64,000 nucleotides of DNA. Source: Duganella sp. BuS-21. GTDB taxonomy: Bacteria > Pseudomonadota > Gammaproteobacteria > Burkholderiales > Burkholderiaceae_D. The notes beneath the pieces are model-generated. The model was not told where the DNA came from and did no database searches. It saw only the letters and a list, made by a program, of their open reading frames with translations. The DNA is taken from positions 5,022,001 through 5,086,000 of the forward strand of contig CP097466.1 in assembly GCA_041874725.1 (NCBI GenBank), read 5' to 3'. Positions within the stretch are counted from its first letter, which is position 1. Each line of letters starts with the position of its first letter. A program made the translations under genes and the position numbers. Positions 1 through 8,298 of this stretch are shown here, piece by piece.

Positions 1-28
1 TTACGGGAATAGGTTTGGCATGATGGGC

Positions 29-245
29 TTGACGTTGCTTATCGCTGTAAAAGCACGCGGCACCACCCCAACCCGCACACCGCTGCGACCAGGGTCAGAC
101 CCCGCAGGGTCTGACCCTTTCGTTCGGAGTGCTTTTAAGGACGACTATTGAGTCGCCAACGAAAATTCATCGTGAGCACCCCGGGACCGCTCGAAGTGGC
201 TTCCGGAAGATTCAGGCCGCGTTTCCCGGTAATCCGTGAAGAACC
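29..245 (+). repeat. Dispersed intergenic repeat, copy 1 (longest)
   Basis: The first 248 bases hold no gene I can support. From about 29 to 95 the sequence matches stretches at 13440-13523 and 24600-24735: a GACGTTGCTT start, a TAAAAGCACGCGGCACCA middle and a CCAACCCGCACACCGCTGCG end. The tail at 215-245 (CCGCGTTTCCCGGTAATCCG then TGAAGAACC) matches the tail of the 24.7 kb copy. An extra 100 bases between head and tail hold a perfect hairpin. It is noncoding, family unknown. Confidence 0.75.
91..118. repeat. Perfect 12-bp-stem hairpin inside repeat copy 1
   Basis: AGGGTCAGACCC (91-102) pairs perfectly with GGGTCTGACCCT (107-118) across a four-base loop. No T-run follows on either strand, so it looks like a repeat-borne palindrome rather than an intrinsic terminator. 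Confidence 0.7.
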
Positions 246-248
246 TTT

Positions 249-548
249 TTATTTGGGCGCCGGCGGCGTCAGGTAGATTACGATGGGCTGTAGCGGTTGC
301 AGCGCTTGCGTCTGCGCAGGCTGAGCTGCAGGCGCCTGCACCACCACCGGCGCCGCCTGCGGCAGCGGCTTCAGAAATTGACCGAGCGCAGCCGCAAGGC
401 CGCAGAAGCCGACGAACAGACCAATCATGCTGCCGACCATCCACTTGTGTATATCGGCGCGCAGTGACTCGACGTCGGCCTTGGTTGCCAAGGTCGGCAG
501 TATCGTATCGAAGCGCGCCTCCAGCGCGGTTTGGCGTTCGTTGTCCAT
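249..548 (-). CDS. Small single-pass membrane protein, function unknown
   Basis: A 99-residue protein. Residues 1-34 are charged and probably helical (acidic and basic residues around TKADVESLRADIHKW), followed by one hydrophobic segment at about 36-58 (GSMIGLFVGFCGLAAALG). The C-terminal tail is rich in Pro, Ala and Gln. The layout recalls small coiled-coil plus one-TM proteins of the DUF1640/phage-type class, but I cannot assign a family. It ends in TAA at 249 and starts at an ATG at 548. The gene stands alone, facing away from the CYTH gene's stop by 28 bases. Expression is plausible but unproven. Confidence 0.55.
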   Translation of the reverse strand: MDNERQTALEARFDTILPTLATKADVESLRADIHKWMVGSMIGLFVGFCGLAAALGQFLKPLPQAAPVVVQAPAAQPAQTQALQPLQPIVIYLTPPAPK

Positions 549-576
549 TCCTACAGCTTAGGACAATGCCGCGCCA

Positions 577-1041
577 TTACCAAGTGCTGAACGGCTGCTT
601 AATCAGGTTGGAGTTGAGGTAGCGCAGATCGGCCGTGACTTCCTCTGCTACCCAGTCCGGCTTGTCGAACTGCTGGTCTTCCGACTGTAATTCAATCTCG
701 GCCACCACCAGCCCGGCGTTCACGCCGAGGAACTCGTCCACCTCCCACACATTGCCGGCGAACGGAATGCGGCGGCGGTACTTCTCGATCAACGGCTGCT
801 CGCACAAACCGTCGAGCAGCTCGGCCGCGTCGGCGACGGGGATTTCGTACTCCCATTCGCCGCGCGTGGCGCCCTGGTTGGCGCCCTTGATCGTCATCAC
901 CGCCCGCTCGCCCTCGATGCGCACGCGCACCACGCGCTCCTTGTGCGAAGACAGATAACCCTGGCGAAAAAACACCGGCTCGCCCAGGCTCTTCCAGCCA
1001 TCACCGCCCAGCAGGAACTTGCGTTCGATTTCAACGCCCAT
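577..1041 (-). CDS. CYTH domain protein (class IV adenylate cyclase/thiamine triphosphatase-like)
   Basis: A 154-residue protein that is a single CYTH domain. It opens with the diagnostic ExExK signature (VEIERKFLL, residues 3-11). The domain forms a beta-barrel tunnel that binds triphosphates with metal; bacterial members are mostly inorganic tripolyphosphatases or thiamine-triphosphatase-like. Charged strand motifs follow (VVRVRI, MTIKG, WEYEIP, WEVDEF, VVAEIEL), all typical. I chose the ATG at 1041, just past the ExExK motif, because it sits 2 bases after the stop of the upstream peptidase gene. Longer readings upstream only retranslate that gene. The two are probably co-translated. Substrate is not predictable from sequence. 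Confidence 0.85.
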   Translation of the reverse strand: MGVEIERKFLLGGDGWKSLGEPVFFRQGYLSSHKERVVRVRIEGERAVMTIKGANQGATRGEWEYEIPVADAAELLDGLCEQPLIEKYRRRIPFAGNVWEVDEFLGVNAGLVVAEIELQSEDQQFDKPDWVAEEVTADLRYLNSNLIKQPFSTW

Positions 1042-1043
1042 GA

Positions 1044-2171
1044 TCAGTAGTCGTTCAGCGACAGCAGGATAGGCTGCAGGATCGCCGCGCCCAGCGCCGC
1101 GCTGCGCGCGCCGTTCCAGCCCACATGCGCATCCGGCAGATCGGCGTTGTCCTTGAACGGCATCTCCAAGGTCAGCGCCAGGCAACCGAAGTGGTGGCCG
1201 ACGTACTTGGAGGCCAGCGTCAGCATGTCTTCCTTGTACTTGCTGGCGGCATAGCCCACCTTGTCCTGGAAGTCCGGCGACGCATCCTTGTAGCGATCGA
1301 TGAAAGCCTGCTGCTTGGCGCGGCGTTCGTCGCTGAAGTTCTCCAGCATCTCGTTGCCGGCCACGAAGTTGTACGGCAGCGCTTCGTCGCCATGAATATC
1401 GAAGAACATGTCGATGCCGGTTTCGTGCATCTTCTGCTTCACGACCAGCACTTCCGGGCTGCGCTCGACGGTCGGCGTCATCCACTCGCGATTCAGGTTG
1501 GCGCCGGCCGCGTTGGTGCGCAGGTTGCCGCGCACCGAGCCGTCCGGATTCATGTTCGGCACGATGTAGAACACGCAGCGCTGCAGCAGCTTGCGGGCGA
1601 TCGGATTGGCATCGTCGAGCAGTGTATCGATCAGGCCTTCGATAAACCACTCGGCCATCGACTCGCCCGGATGCTGGCGCGCGATGAACCAGATTTTCTT
1701 TTCCGCGTCCGGCTTGCCGATGACGACCAGGTTCATGTCGCGGCCATCGACCGTGCTGCCCAGGTCTTCCACGCGCGCCAGCGGATGCTCGCCCACTTCG
1801 CCCAGCAGGCGCAGATGGCGCTCGAACGAATACGGCTCGAAGTAAGCGTAATAGATGCTGTCGGTATCGGGCGCATGCTTGATCGTCATGACCTCGCCGT
1901 CAAAGGTGGTCGGCACGCGGAACCAGTTCTCGGTGTCGTAGCTGGCCACGGCCTGGTAGTCTTCGTAGCCCTTGGCGTAGGTGGCCTGGCCGGCGTTCAG
2001 AAAGCGCAGGTTCAACTTCTGGCCGCGCGCGCCCTGCACGCGGAAGTGGAACCACTGGTGGATCTCGGCGTGCGAGTCCTTGCGCAGGTTCAGTTCAATG
2101 GTGGCTGCACTGTCGGTGCGCAGCACTTCGATGGCGCCGGAGTCGAAGTTCTGGCTGATTTTGATGGTCAT
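1044..2171 (-). CDS. M14-family zinc carboxypeptidase (cytosolic carboxypeptidase-like)
   Basis: A 375-residue protein without signal peptide. Residues 1-125 form the beta-rich N-terminal domain that precedes M14 catalytic domains of the AGBL/CCP subfamily. The catalytic domain shows zinc ligands H167 and E170 (RQHPGES), H260 (FDIHGDE) and the general base E336 (LTLEMPF); NMNPDG and NLNREW are also family hallmarks. It should remove C-terminal residues from peptides or proteins in the cytoplasm. Bacterial members of this subgroup have no settled substrate. The gene is followed after 2 bases by the CYTH gene, so the two probably form one operon. Confidence 0.9.
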   Translation of the reverse strand: MTIKISQNFDSGAIEVLRTDSAATIELNLRKDSHAEIHQWFHFRVQGARGQKLNLRFLNAGQATYAKGYEDYQAVASYDTENWFRVPTTFDGEVMTIKHAPDTDSIYYAYFEPYSFERHLRLLGEVGEHPLARVEDLGSTVDGRDMNLVVIGKPDAEKKIWFIARQHPGESMAEWFIEGLIDTLLDDANPIARKLLQRCVFYIVPNMNPDGSVRGNLRTNAAGANLNREWMTPTVERSPEVLVVKQKMHETGIDMFFDIHGDEALPYNFVAGNEMLENFSDERRAKQQAFIDRYKDASPDFQDKVGYAASKYKEDMLTLASKYVGHHFGCLALTLEMPFKDNADLPDAHVGWNGARSAALGAAILQPILLSLNDY

Positions 2172-2204
2172 GTTGATCCAATAATAAGGGTATCCCGATA
2201 GCCC

Positions 2205-3407
2205 TTATTTTACCAGCATGCCCCCTTCCGGCAGCTCGTGGATGGCGATGCCTTCGATAGGATCGATGGGCTGGTCCCACGGCCGCAGCTTGATGAAGCG
2301 CAGCGTGTCGTCGTAGCCGGCCTGCCAGCGCGCGCGGATGCCGGTCGCGCTGAAGTCGATGTCCTTGGTATGGTCCTCGTTGCCGATGCGCGGCGCGCGC
2401 AGCGACACCACGTGCATGTCGGTGCCGCAGCCCCACGAGGCCAGGTCGCGCACCTCCTGTAGCGCCAGCTGATCGGCCGGCAGATGCCTGGCCAGCTCGC
2501 GGATCACATGGCGCAGGCGGTGCAGCTTGCGCTGCTGGGCGATATTGCTGGCGCGGCTGGCGTACTGGATCTCCTTGTACTTATCCAGCACATCGAGAAT
2601 GCTTTCCGGCTCGCTGCCGTCCGGATTCCACACCTGCACCGAAAAGATCACCGAACTGCGGCGCGGTTCATCGTCCAGCACCGCCTCGATCGGCGTGTTG
2701 GAATAGATGCCGCCGTCCCAATAGGGCTGGCCGTCGATGCGGATCGCCGGGAAGGCAGGCGGCAGCGCGCCGGACGCCATCACATGCTCCACGCACAGCG
2801 GCTCAATGCGGGTATCGAAATAGCGCATGGAACCGGTGCGCGCGTTGACCGCGCCCACCGTCATGCGCATATGCTTGTCATTGAGGTAGTTGAAATCGAC
2901 CAGCTCCTGCAGCGTGTTGTGCAAGGGCGTGGTCTGATAATAGGAAGCGTGCTCGATGCCGACGCGCGCCTCGGGGTTCCACCAGGAAGACAGATTCGGT
3001 TCGAAGAAGGCCGGTATGCCCTGCCCCACCGTGATCGCATTGGCGATGGCGCGCGGCATGGTGGCGAAGCCGAAGGCGTTGCGCTCCATGCGGTGCCAGA
3101 ACTCGCGCAACCGATCCAGCCGGCATGCGGGTTCATTGCCTGCAATGATGGCGCCATTGATGGCGCCTATCGAAGTACCGATCACCCAATCCGGCTCGAT
3201 GCCCGATTCGTGCAAGGCCTGGTACACGCCTAGCTGATAGGCGCCAAGAGCGCCGCCGCCCTGCAGGACCAGAACAACCTGGCCCGGCAAGGATGACGAC
3301 GGCGAATAAGTTGGTTGAGACTTCAAGTCTGGCCTCCACTGTGCACTGCAACATAGCCATTGTAGCGGTCGGTTAACCAAGCTGCTTTGTTTTTTGGAAT
3401 TACTCAT
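2205..3407 (-). CDS. Patatin-like phospholipase/acyl hydrolase with DUF3734-type C terminus
   Basis: A 400-residue protein. The patatin domain begins at about residue 42 with the oxyanion-hole loop (LQGGGALGAY), then the nucleophile elbow GTSIG (S79) and the catalytic Asp in WDGG (D231). This Ser-Asp dyad hydrolyses acyl ester bonds of lipids. Residues 300-400 resemble the DUF3734 extension found in larger bacterial patatins. The first 40 residues are unlike the family and are encoded in AT-richer DNA without a clear ribosome site. Translation may begin further in, at a non-ATG codon near residue 40. It is not a clear operon member. Confidence 0.85.
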   Translation of the reverse strand: MSNSKKQSSLVNRPLQWLCCSAQWRPDLKSQPTYSPSSSLPGQVVLVLQGGGALGAYQLGVYQALHESGIEPDWVIGTSIGAINGAIIAGNEPACRLDRLREFWHRMERNAFGFATMPRAIANAITVGQGIPAFFEPNLSSWWNPEARVGIEHASYYQTTPLHNTLQELVDFNYLNDKHMRMTVGAVNARTGSMRYFDTRIEPLCVEHVMASGALPPAFPAIRIDGQPYWDGGIYSNTPIEAVLDDEPRRSSVIFSVQVWNPDGSEPESILDVLDKYKEIQYASRASNIAQQRKLHRLRHVIRELARHLPADQLALQEVRDLASWGCGTDMHVVSLRAPRIGNEDHTKDIDFSATGIRARWQAGYDDTLRFIKLRPWDQPIDPIEGIAIHELPEGGMLVK

Positions 3408-3471
3408 AGGTAGCCATCTTTTCCGAGAGGGCGTTCACCTTGCTTGCAAGCGTTATTTCAGGGTATTCTGA

Positions 3472-3861
3472 AGAGTTGGAGTAAACGCGACCCCCGAAGT
3501 CATGGCCGCTTACCTCGGGCACATTTTAGATTGGAAAGTTGAAAGTGACGTTGTTCAGGCGAACGTGGTTAACCACACTGGTGCGAGTGGATTTTCCAGG
3601 CTGGCCAAGCAAGCCTTCTTCCAAGGGATTGTGCCGCCAGAACTGTACGTTATTGTCGATGACTTTATTGGACAAGGCGGAACAATTGCAAATCTGCGTG
3701 GGCATATTCACGAGCAAGTCCGTGTCGCAAAGGCCCGCTTGGACAATGCTCGTCGCGACTTCGAGAAAGTCCGTTGGTCGTCATCAGAGACTGATCTAGA
3801 CTTTAACGAGTGGCTCACTAAACATGGTCATTCTGACCTTGTCATCGGGCTGCAGCGATAA
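3472..3861 (+). pseudogene. Truncated, possibly chimeric phosphoribosyltransferase remnant
   Basis: The frame is open from just after a TGA at 3469 but has no credible start. It reads through a stretch typical of bacterial type I phosphoribosyltransferases (MAAYLGHILDW, VVNHTGASGFSRLAKQA) to the PRPP-binding loop YVIVDDFIGQGGT at about residues 49-61 counted from the ATG at 3502. About 70 N-terminal residues of the family are missing. After LRGHI the sequence stops resembling the family and ends in about 50 unrelated, charged residues, so the 3' part looks replaced. The DNA is AT-richer than its neighbours. I call it a decayed gene; a short expressed protein of 119 residues from 3502 cannot be excluded. 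Confidence 0.6.
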
Positions 3862-3942
3862 GTTTGCGGTCGCCATAGCGGCCGTCGTACCGGTCACCGA
3901 CATTTACTGTCTATCTAAAATTCCTCTTTGACATGGGTTTCC

Positions 3943-4092
3943 ATGCATCGTTTTTTGCAGTGGGTCGGCGCGACGGCGATAGCCTTGATCGTGCTGACAG
4001 CGGGATTCGTCGCAATATTCTGGATCTGGCGCCTGCCGATTTGGATCAGCCTTGACGCAGGCAAGTTGGGCACGCGCGGCGCCCAACTTTAG
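3943..4092 (+). CDS. Possible 49-residue single-TM protein
   Basis: An ATG at 3943 opens a 49-codon frame ending in TAG at 4090-4092. The product has one strongly hydrophobic span (TAIALIVLTAGFVAIFWIW, about residues 11-29) flanked by MHRFLQWVG and a charged tail. The stop falls 3 bases from the convergent catalase stop. There is no strong ribosome site upstream. It could be a real small membrane protein or chance; nothing else occupies 3862-4095. Confidence 0.35.
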   Translation: MHRFLQWVGATAIALIVLTAGFVAIFWIWRLPIWISLDAGKLGTRGAQL

Positions 4093-4095
4093 CGA

Positions 4096-5550
4096 CTACA
4101 TCAGACCGACGCCGCGCGCTTTCAACGCCGCGCGCACGCCGGCGCCGTAGGCGGGATCGGCCCGATCAAAGTGCCCCAATTGGCGGGCGATGATCTCGGC
4201 ATTCACCTGGCTCAAAGGACCGGCGATGTTGTTGAACAGGTTATGCTGTTCATCGGCCGGCATCAGGCGGAACAGGTCGCCGGCCTGGGTGTAGTCGTCC
4301 TCCTTGCCGCGACCGTCGTAACGGCCGGCGGCGCCGTCCAGCGCCAGCGGCGGTTCGCCGTGGCCCATGCCGTGCGGATTGCTGCCTGCCGCCTGCACCG
4401 GATCGTAGTTCTGCGACGCGCCGCCGTTGGCCGCCGCCATGGCGCCGTCGCGCTGCTGGTTGTGGAACGGGCAGCGCGGCGCGTTGACCGGCAGGTGCTG
4501 GTGGTTGGTGCCCACCCGGTACAGCTGCGCATCGTGGTAAGCGAACAGGCGTGCCTGCAGCATCTTGTCCGGCGAATAGCCGAGGCCCGGCACCACGTTC
4601 GACGGCGACAGCGCGGCCTGCTCCACCTCCGCGTGATAGTTGACCGGATTGCGGTTCAGTTCCAGCACGCCGACCTGCTGCAGCGGAAAGTCACCGTGCG
4701 GCCACACCTTGGTCAGGTCGAACGGATTCCAGCCGGTGCGCGCTTCCCACGCGGCCAGTTCGGCCTCGCTGGCGACTTGCACCTTGACGTCCCAGCGCGG
4801 GAAGTCGCCGCCGGCGATGGCGTTGAACAGGTCGCGCTGCGAGTAATCCGGATCGCTGCCGGCGATGCGCACAGCCGCCTCGGCGCTCAGGTTCTTGATG
4901 CCCTGCTGCGTCAGGAAGTGCCACTTCACGTAGACACGTTGGCCGGCGTCGTTTATCAGGCTGTAGGTGTGGCTGCCGAAGCCGTGCATGTGGCGATAGC
5001 CGTCCGGCGTGCCACGGCTGGAGAACAGCGTGGTGACCTGGTGCAGGCTCTCCGGCGTGCGGCTCCAGAAATCGAACATCATGGTCGGCGATTTCAGGTT
5101 GGTCTGCGGGTCGCGCTTTTGCGTGTGGATGAAGTCGGGGAATTTGATGCCGTCCTTGAGGAAGAACACCGGCGTGTTATTGCCGACCAAATCCCAGTTG
5201 CCTTCTTCGGTGTAGAAGCGCAAGGCGAAGCCGCGTGGATCGCGTTCGGTATCAGCGCTGCCCTTCTCGCCGCCAACGGTGGAGAAGCGCAGGAAGGTCT
5301 CGGTCTGCTTGCCCACCTGGGCAAACAGCTTGGCCTTGCTGAATTGGGTGATGTCGTGGGTGACGGTAAAGGTGCCGTAAGCGCCCGAGCCCTTGGCGTG
5401 CACCACGCGCTCGGGTATGCGTTCGCGGTTGAAGTGCTGGAGCTTTTCGATCAGGTGGAAGTCTTGCAGCAGGACCGGACCGCGCGGGCCGGCGGTCAGG
5501 GAGTTCTGGTTGTCGGCAATGGGAATGCCGGAGGCGGTGCTGAGTTTCAT
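4096..5550 (-). CDS. katA: Clade 3 (small-subunit) haem catalase
   Basis: A 484-residue monofunctional catalase, normal length for clade 3, which converts hydrogen peroxide to water and oxygen. Visible active-site residues are the distal His (H51 in VVHAKGSGAYG), the distal Asn (N124 in LVGNNTPVFF) and the proximal haem-ligand Tyr (Y338 in RLFAYHDAQ). There is no signal peptide, so it is cytoplasmic. A strong ribosome site (GAGGAG) lies 7 bases before the ATG at 5550. Immediately upstream are a long palindrome and an ATAG-N7-CTAT element, which suggests peroxide-responsive control by OxyR. katA is used for the family; the exact allele name is not derivable. Confidence 0.95.
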   Translation of the reverse strand: MKLSTASGIPIADNQNSLTAGPRGPVLLQDFHLIEKLQHFNRERIPERVVHAKGSGAYGTFTVTHDITQFSKAKLFAQVGKQTETFLRFSTVGGEKGSADTERDPRGFALRFYTEEGNWDLVGNNTPVFFLKDGIKFPDFIHTQKRDPQTNLKSPTMMFDFWSRTPESLHQVTTLFSSRGTPDGYRHMHGFGSHTYSLINDAGQRVYVKWHFLTQQGIKNLSAEAAVRIAGSDPDYSQRDLFNAIAGGDFPRWDVKVQVASEAELAAWEARTGWNPFDLTKVWPHGDFPLQQVGVLELNRNPVNYHAEVEQAALSPSNVVPGLGYSPDKMLQARLFAYHDAQLYRVGTNHQHLPVNAPRCPFHNQQRDGAMAAANGGASQNYDPVQAAGSNPHGMGHGEPPLALDGAAGRYDGRGKEDDYTQAGDLFRLMPADEQHNLFNNIAGPLSQVNAEIIARQLGHFDRADPAYGAGVRAALKARGVGLM

Positions 5551-5559
5551 CTATGACTC

Positions 5560-5598
5560 CTCGTTGATTAATAGCGTAGAGCTATTCTAATCAACGAG
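5560..5598 (-). promoter_or_regulatory. Palindrome with OxyR-like ATAG-N7-CTAT core upstream of catalase
   Basis: CTCGTTGATTA (5560-5570) is perfectly inverted at 5588-5598 (TAATCAACGAG). Nested in the centre is ATAG (5571-5574), seven bases, then CTAT (5582-5585), the spacing of an OxyR half-element. It lies between the catalase ribosome site and its likely promoter, so it could act as an operator or as a leader hairpin. Confidence 0.5.
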
Positions 5599-5623
5599 AG
5601 CCATTAAGAAAAACTATTTAAAT

Positions 5624-5644
5624 CTATGGCAATGATAGCCATAG
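5624..5644. promoter_or_regulatory. Inverted repeat CTATGGC-N7-GCCATAG
   Basis: Perfect 7-base arms at 5624-5630 and 5638-5644, 12 bases beyond the cphA stop and 75-95 bases upstream of the catalase start. On the minus strand it is followed by a short T-rich stretch, so it may be a weak terminator for cphA, a second peroxide-regulator site, or both. Confidence 0.4.
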
Positions 5645-5655
5645 TCTAAACCTGA

Positions 5656-8226
5656 CTAAACTTCCTTGATGCGCTTGGCGATGTGCGCCAGCGCGTCCTC
5701 CACCTGATCGATCAGGATCAGGCACAGGTCGCCGTCCTGCAGACGTGCCAGGGCGGTATCGATGGCCTTGAACTCGCCATAGATCTCTTCGATGTGGCTG
5801 GTGCGCGGCGCGCCGTTCAGGCCCGAGCGCAGCAGCCCCACCACTTCGCCATCCACCCGGCCACGCTGGCAGGCGTCTTCATAGAGCAGCACATCGTCGA
5901 AGGCGCGGCCGAGGATCTCGGTCTGCTGCGTGATGTCCTGGTCGCGGCGGTCGCCGGCGCCCGAGATCACCACCACGCGGCGCTTGGCCGGCATGGTTTC
6001 CACCGCCTGCACCAGCGCCAGGATGGCGTCAGGATTGTGGCCGTAGTCGGCGATCACGGTCGCGCCCTTGTAATCGAACACGTTGAAACGACCCGGCGCA
6101 TTGTCGGAATCGTTGGCGAAGGTTTTCAGGCCCAGGCGGATCGCATCCCAGCTGATGCCCACGCCCCATGCGGCGGCCACGGAGGCCATCACATTCTCCA
6201 CCTGGAAGCCGATGGCGCCGTTGCGGGTGATCGGCACCTGCGACAGCGAAATGCTGTGCTGCTCGCGGCCTTCGGCTGCGACGATGTGGCCATTTTCCAC
6301 ATACACGGTGCGGCAGCCCTGCGCCAGGTGCGTAGCGATGACCGGATGCGTGCGATCGGCGCCGAAGAAGATCACCTTGCCGCGGCAATTGGCCGCCATG
6401 CCGGCGACGATAGGGTCGACCGCGTTCAGCACGGCGAAGCCGCTTTCCGAGACGTTCTGCACGATCACGCGCTTCAGCACCGCCAAGTCTTCCACCGTGG
6501 TGATGTAGTTCAGGCCCAGGTGGTCGCCCATGCCGATGTTGGTCACCACCGCCACCTGGCAGCGGTCGAAGGCCAGGCCCTCGCGCAGGATGCCGCCGCG
6601 CGCGGTCTCGAACACCGCCGCATCCACATCCGGGTGCAGCAGCACGTTGCGCGCGCTGCGCGGGCCGCTGCAGTCGCCGCTGTCGGTCTGGCGGCCTTCG
6701 ATGTAGACGCCGTCGGTATTGGTCATGCCGGTGCGCAGACCGCTGGCCGTCAGCAGGTGCGCGATCAGGCGCACGGTGGTGGTCTTGCCGTTGGTGCCGG
6801 TCACCGCCACCACCGGAATGCGGCCGTTGTTACCCGGCTCGAACATGGTGTTGACGATGGCCTCGCCCACCGCGCGGCCCTTGCCGAACGATGGCGCGAT
6901 GTGCATGCGCAGGCCCGGTGCGGCGTTCACTTCCACCACGCCGCCGCGCTGGTTTTCGATCGGCGACAACACGTTGTCGCACACCACGTCCACGCCGCAC
7001 AGATCGAGGCCGATCATTTGCGCCGCTTCCACCGCGCGCGCCGCCACTTCAGGATGCACGTCGTCGGTGACGTCGGTGGCGGTGCCGCCGGTCGACAGGT
7101 TGGCGTTGTTGCGCAGGATGACGCGCTGGCCCTGGTCAGGCACCGAGTCCGCCTTCAGGTCCTGCAGCGCCAGGCGCGCGATGGCGATGTCGTCGAAACG
7201 GATCTTGGTCAGCGAGGTCGAATGGCCGGAGCCGCGACGCGGATCGGCGTTGACGATGTCCACCAGCTGACGCACGGTGTGCTTGCCGTCGCCCACCACA
7301 TGCGGCGGATCGCGGCGTGCCGCTGCAATCAGCTTGTTGCCGATCACGAGCAGGCGGTAATCGTGGCCCGGCAAATAGCGTTCGACCATGATGTCGTCGC
7401 GGAATTCCTTGGCGGTGCGGAAGGCCGCTTCCAGGTGCTCCCTGGTCATGATGTTGACCGTCACACCCTTGCCCTGGTTGCCGTCCTTAGGCTTGACCAC
7501 CACCGGCAGGCCGATTTCCTGCGCCGCCTTCCAGGCGTCGGCTTCATCTTCCACCGAACGGCCGATCGGCACCGGCACGCCGGCCGCGTGCAGCAGCTTC
7601 TTGGTCAGTTCCTTGTCCTGCGCGATGGCTTCGCCGATGGCGCCGGTGCTGTCCATTTCGGCGGCCTGGATGCGGCGCTGTTTCGAGCCCCAGCCGAACA
7701 TCACCATCGAGCCTTCGGTCAGGCGGCGGAACGGAATGTCGCGCGCTACGGCGGCGCTGACGATGGCGCCGGTGCTCGGGCCCAGGCGCACGTCTTCATC
7801 GAGGTCGCGCAATTCTTCCAGCACGGCGGCCAGCTCGAACGGCGTGTCGTTCAGCGCGGCGTTGATCAGGTTTTCCGCCTGCTCCATGGCGCGGCGGCCG
7901 ACCGCTTCCTCGGTGTATTCGACCACGGTCTGGTAGATGCCTTCTTCCAGCGTGGCGGTGGTGCGGCTGAAGGTGACCGGGCAGCCGGCCTGCGCCTGCA
8001 GGCTGAGCGCCGCCACTTCCAGCACGCGCGACAGCGGCACGGCGCCGGAGGTGCCGGTCGGGTGCAGTTCGCCGACGGCGGGGAAGCGCGCGCGCAGACG
8101 CTGCTCGAAGCCGGTCAGCGCGGCGATCGATTGTTGCTCCGGCGGGCAGGAGACGATGACCTCCACCGCAGTATGGTGGCTCCACAGATTCGGGCCGCGA
8201 AGGGCGCGGGTGCGTATGACTTCCAT
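5656..8226 (-). CDS. cphA: Cyanophycin synthetase CphA (full-length)
   Basis: An 856-residue enzyme of the usual CphA1 length. It builds multi-L-arginyl-poly-L-aspartate, the nitrogen storage polymer, using ATP. The N domain starts RALRGPNLWSHHTAVE. The ATP-grasp domain (about 200-470) has the typical VVKPKDGNQGKGVTVN loop and VEVNAAPGLRMH. The Mur-ligase-like part has an intact P-loop, GTNGKTT at about 477-483, the central DHLG region and a complete C-terminal lobe (NAPGRFNVFDYKG to DQVEDALAHIAKR). It lies 64 bases downstream of the shorter cphA-like gene on the same strand, probably in one operon. No cyanophycinase gene is in the window. Confidence 0.97.
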   Translation of the reverse strand: MEVIRTRALRGPNLWSHHTAVEVIVSCPPEQQSIAALTGFEQRLRARFPAVGELHPTGTSGAVPLSRVLEVAALSLQAQAGCPVTFSRTTATLEEGIYQTVVEYTEEAVGRRAMEQAENLINAALNDTPFELAAVLEELRDLDEDVRLGPSTGAIVSAAVARDIPFRRLTEGSMVMFGWGSKQRRIQAAEMDSTGAIGEAIAQDKELTKKLLHAAGVPVPIGRSVEDEADAWKAAQEIGLPVVVKPKDGNQGKGVTVNIMTREHLEAAFRTAKEFRDDIMVERYLPGHDYRLLVIGNKLIAAARRDPPHVVGDGKHTVRQLVDIVNADPRRGSGHSTSLTKIRFDDIAIARLALQDLKADSVPDQGQRVILRNNANLSTGGTATDVTDDVHPEVAARAVEAAQMIGLDLCGVDVVCDNVLSPIENQRGGVVEVNAAPGLRMHIAPSFGKGRAVGEAIVNTMFEPGNNGRIPVVAVTGTNGKTTTVRLIAHLLTASGLRTGMTNTDGVYIEGRQTDSGDCSGPRSARNVLLHPDVDAAVFETARGGILREGLAFDRCQVAVVTNIGMGDHLGLNYITTVEDLAVLKRVIVQNVSESGFAVLNAVDPIVAGMAANCRGKVIFFGADRTHPVIATHLAQGCRTVYVENGHIVAAEGREQHSISLSQVPITRNGAIGFQVENVMASVAAAWGVGISWDAIRLGLKTFANDSDNAPGRFNVFDYKGATVIADYGHNPDAILALVQAVETMPAKRRVVVISGAGDRRDQDITQQTEILGRAFDDVLLYEDACQRGRVDGEVVGLLRSGLNGAPRTSHIEEIYGEFKAIDTALARLQDGDLCLILIDQVEDALAHIAKRIKEV

Positions 8227-8254
8227 ATAAATCTTCTTATTCTTTCAATGATGA

Positions 8255-8298
8255 ATAGCAGTGATCTATCAGTGAGTTATCAGTGAGCTATCAGTGAT
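8255..8298. repeat. Four tandem 11-bp units at the cphA-like/cphA junction
   Basis: On the plus strand the units are CTATCAGTGAG (8266-8276), TTATCAGTGAG (8277-8287), CTATCAGTGAT (8288-8298) and a degenerate copy at 8255-8265 (8 of 11 matches). The stop codon of the upstream cphA-like gene lies inside the last unit, so in transcription order the TGA is followed by repeated TCACTGATA units for most of the intercistronic gap. Confidence 0.8.

Noticed and set aside
1042..1650. Extension of the CYTH gene to 1650
   Set aside because: The added residues are an out-of-frame reading of the M14 gene; the CYTH domain begins at 1041 with its ExExK motif.
3904..4086. 60-codon minus-strand frame next to the catalase gene
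   Set aside because: Composition is random-looking and Arg/Gln-rich; the opposite strand has a cleaner one-TM candidate.
8255..8298. CRISPR array
   Set aside because: Units are 11 bp and directly adjacent with no spacers and no cas genes; it is a simple tandem repeat.
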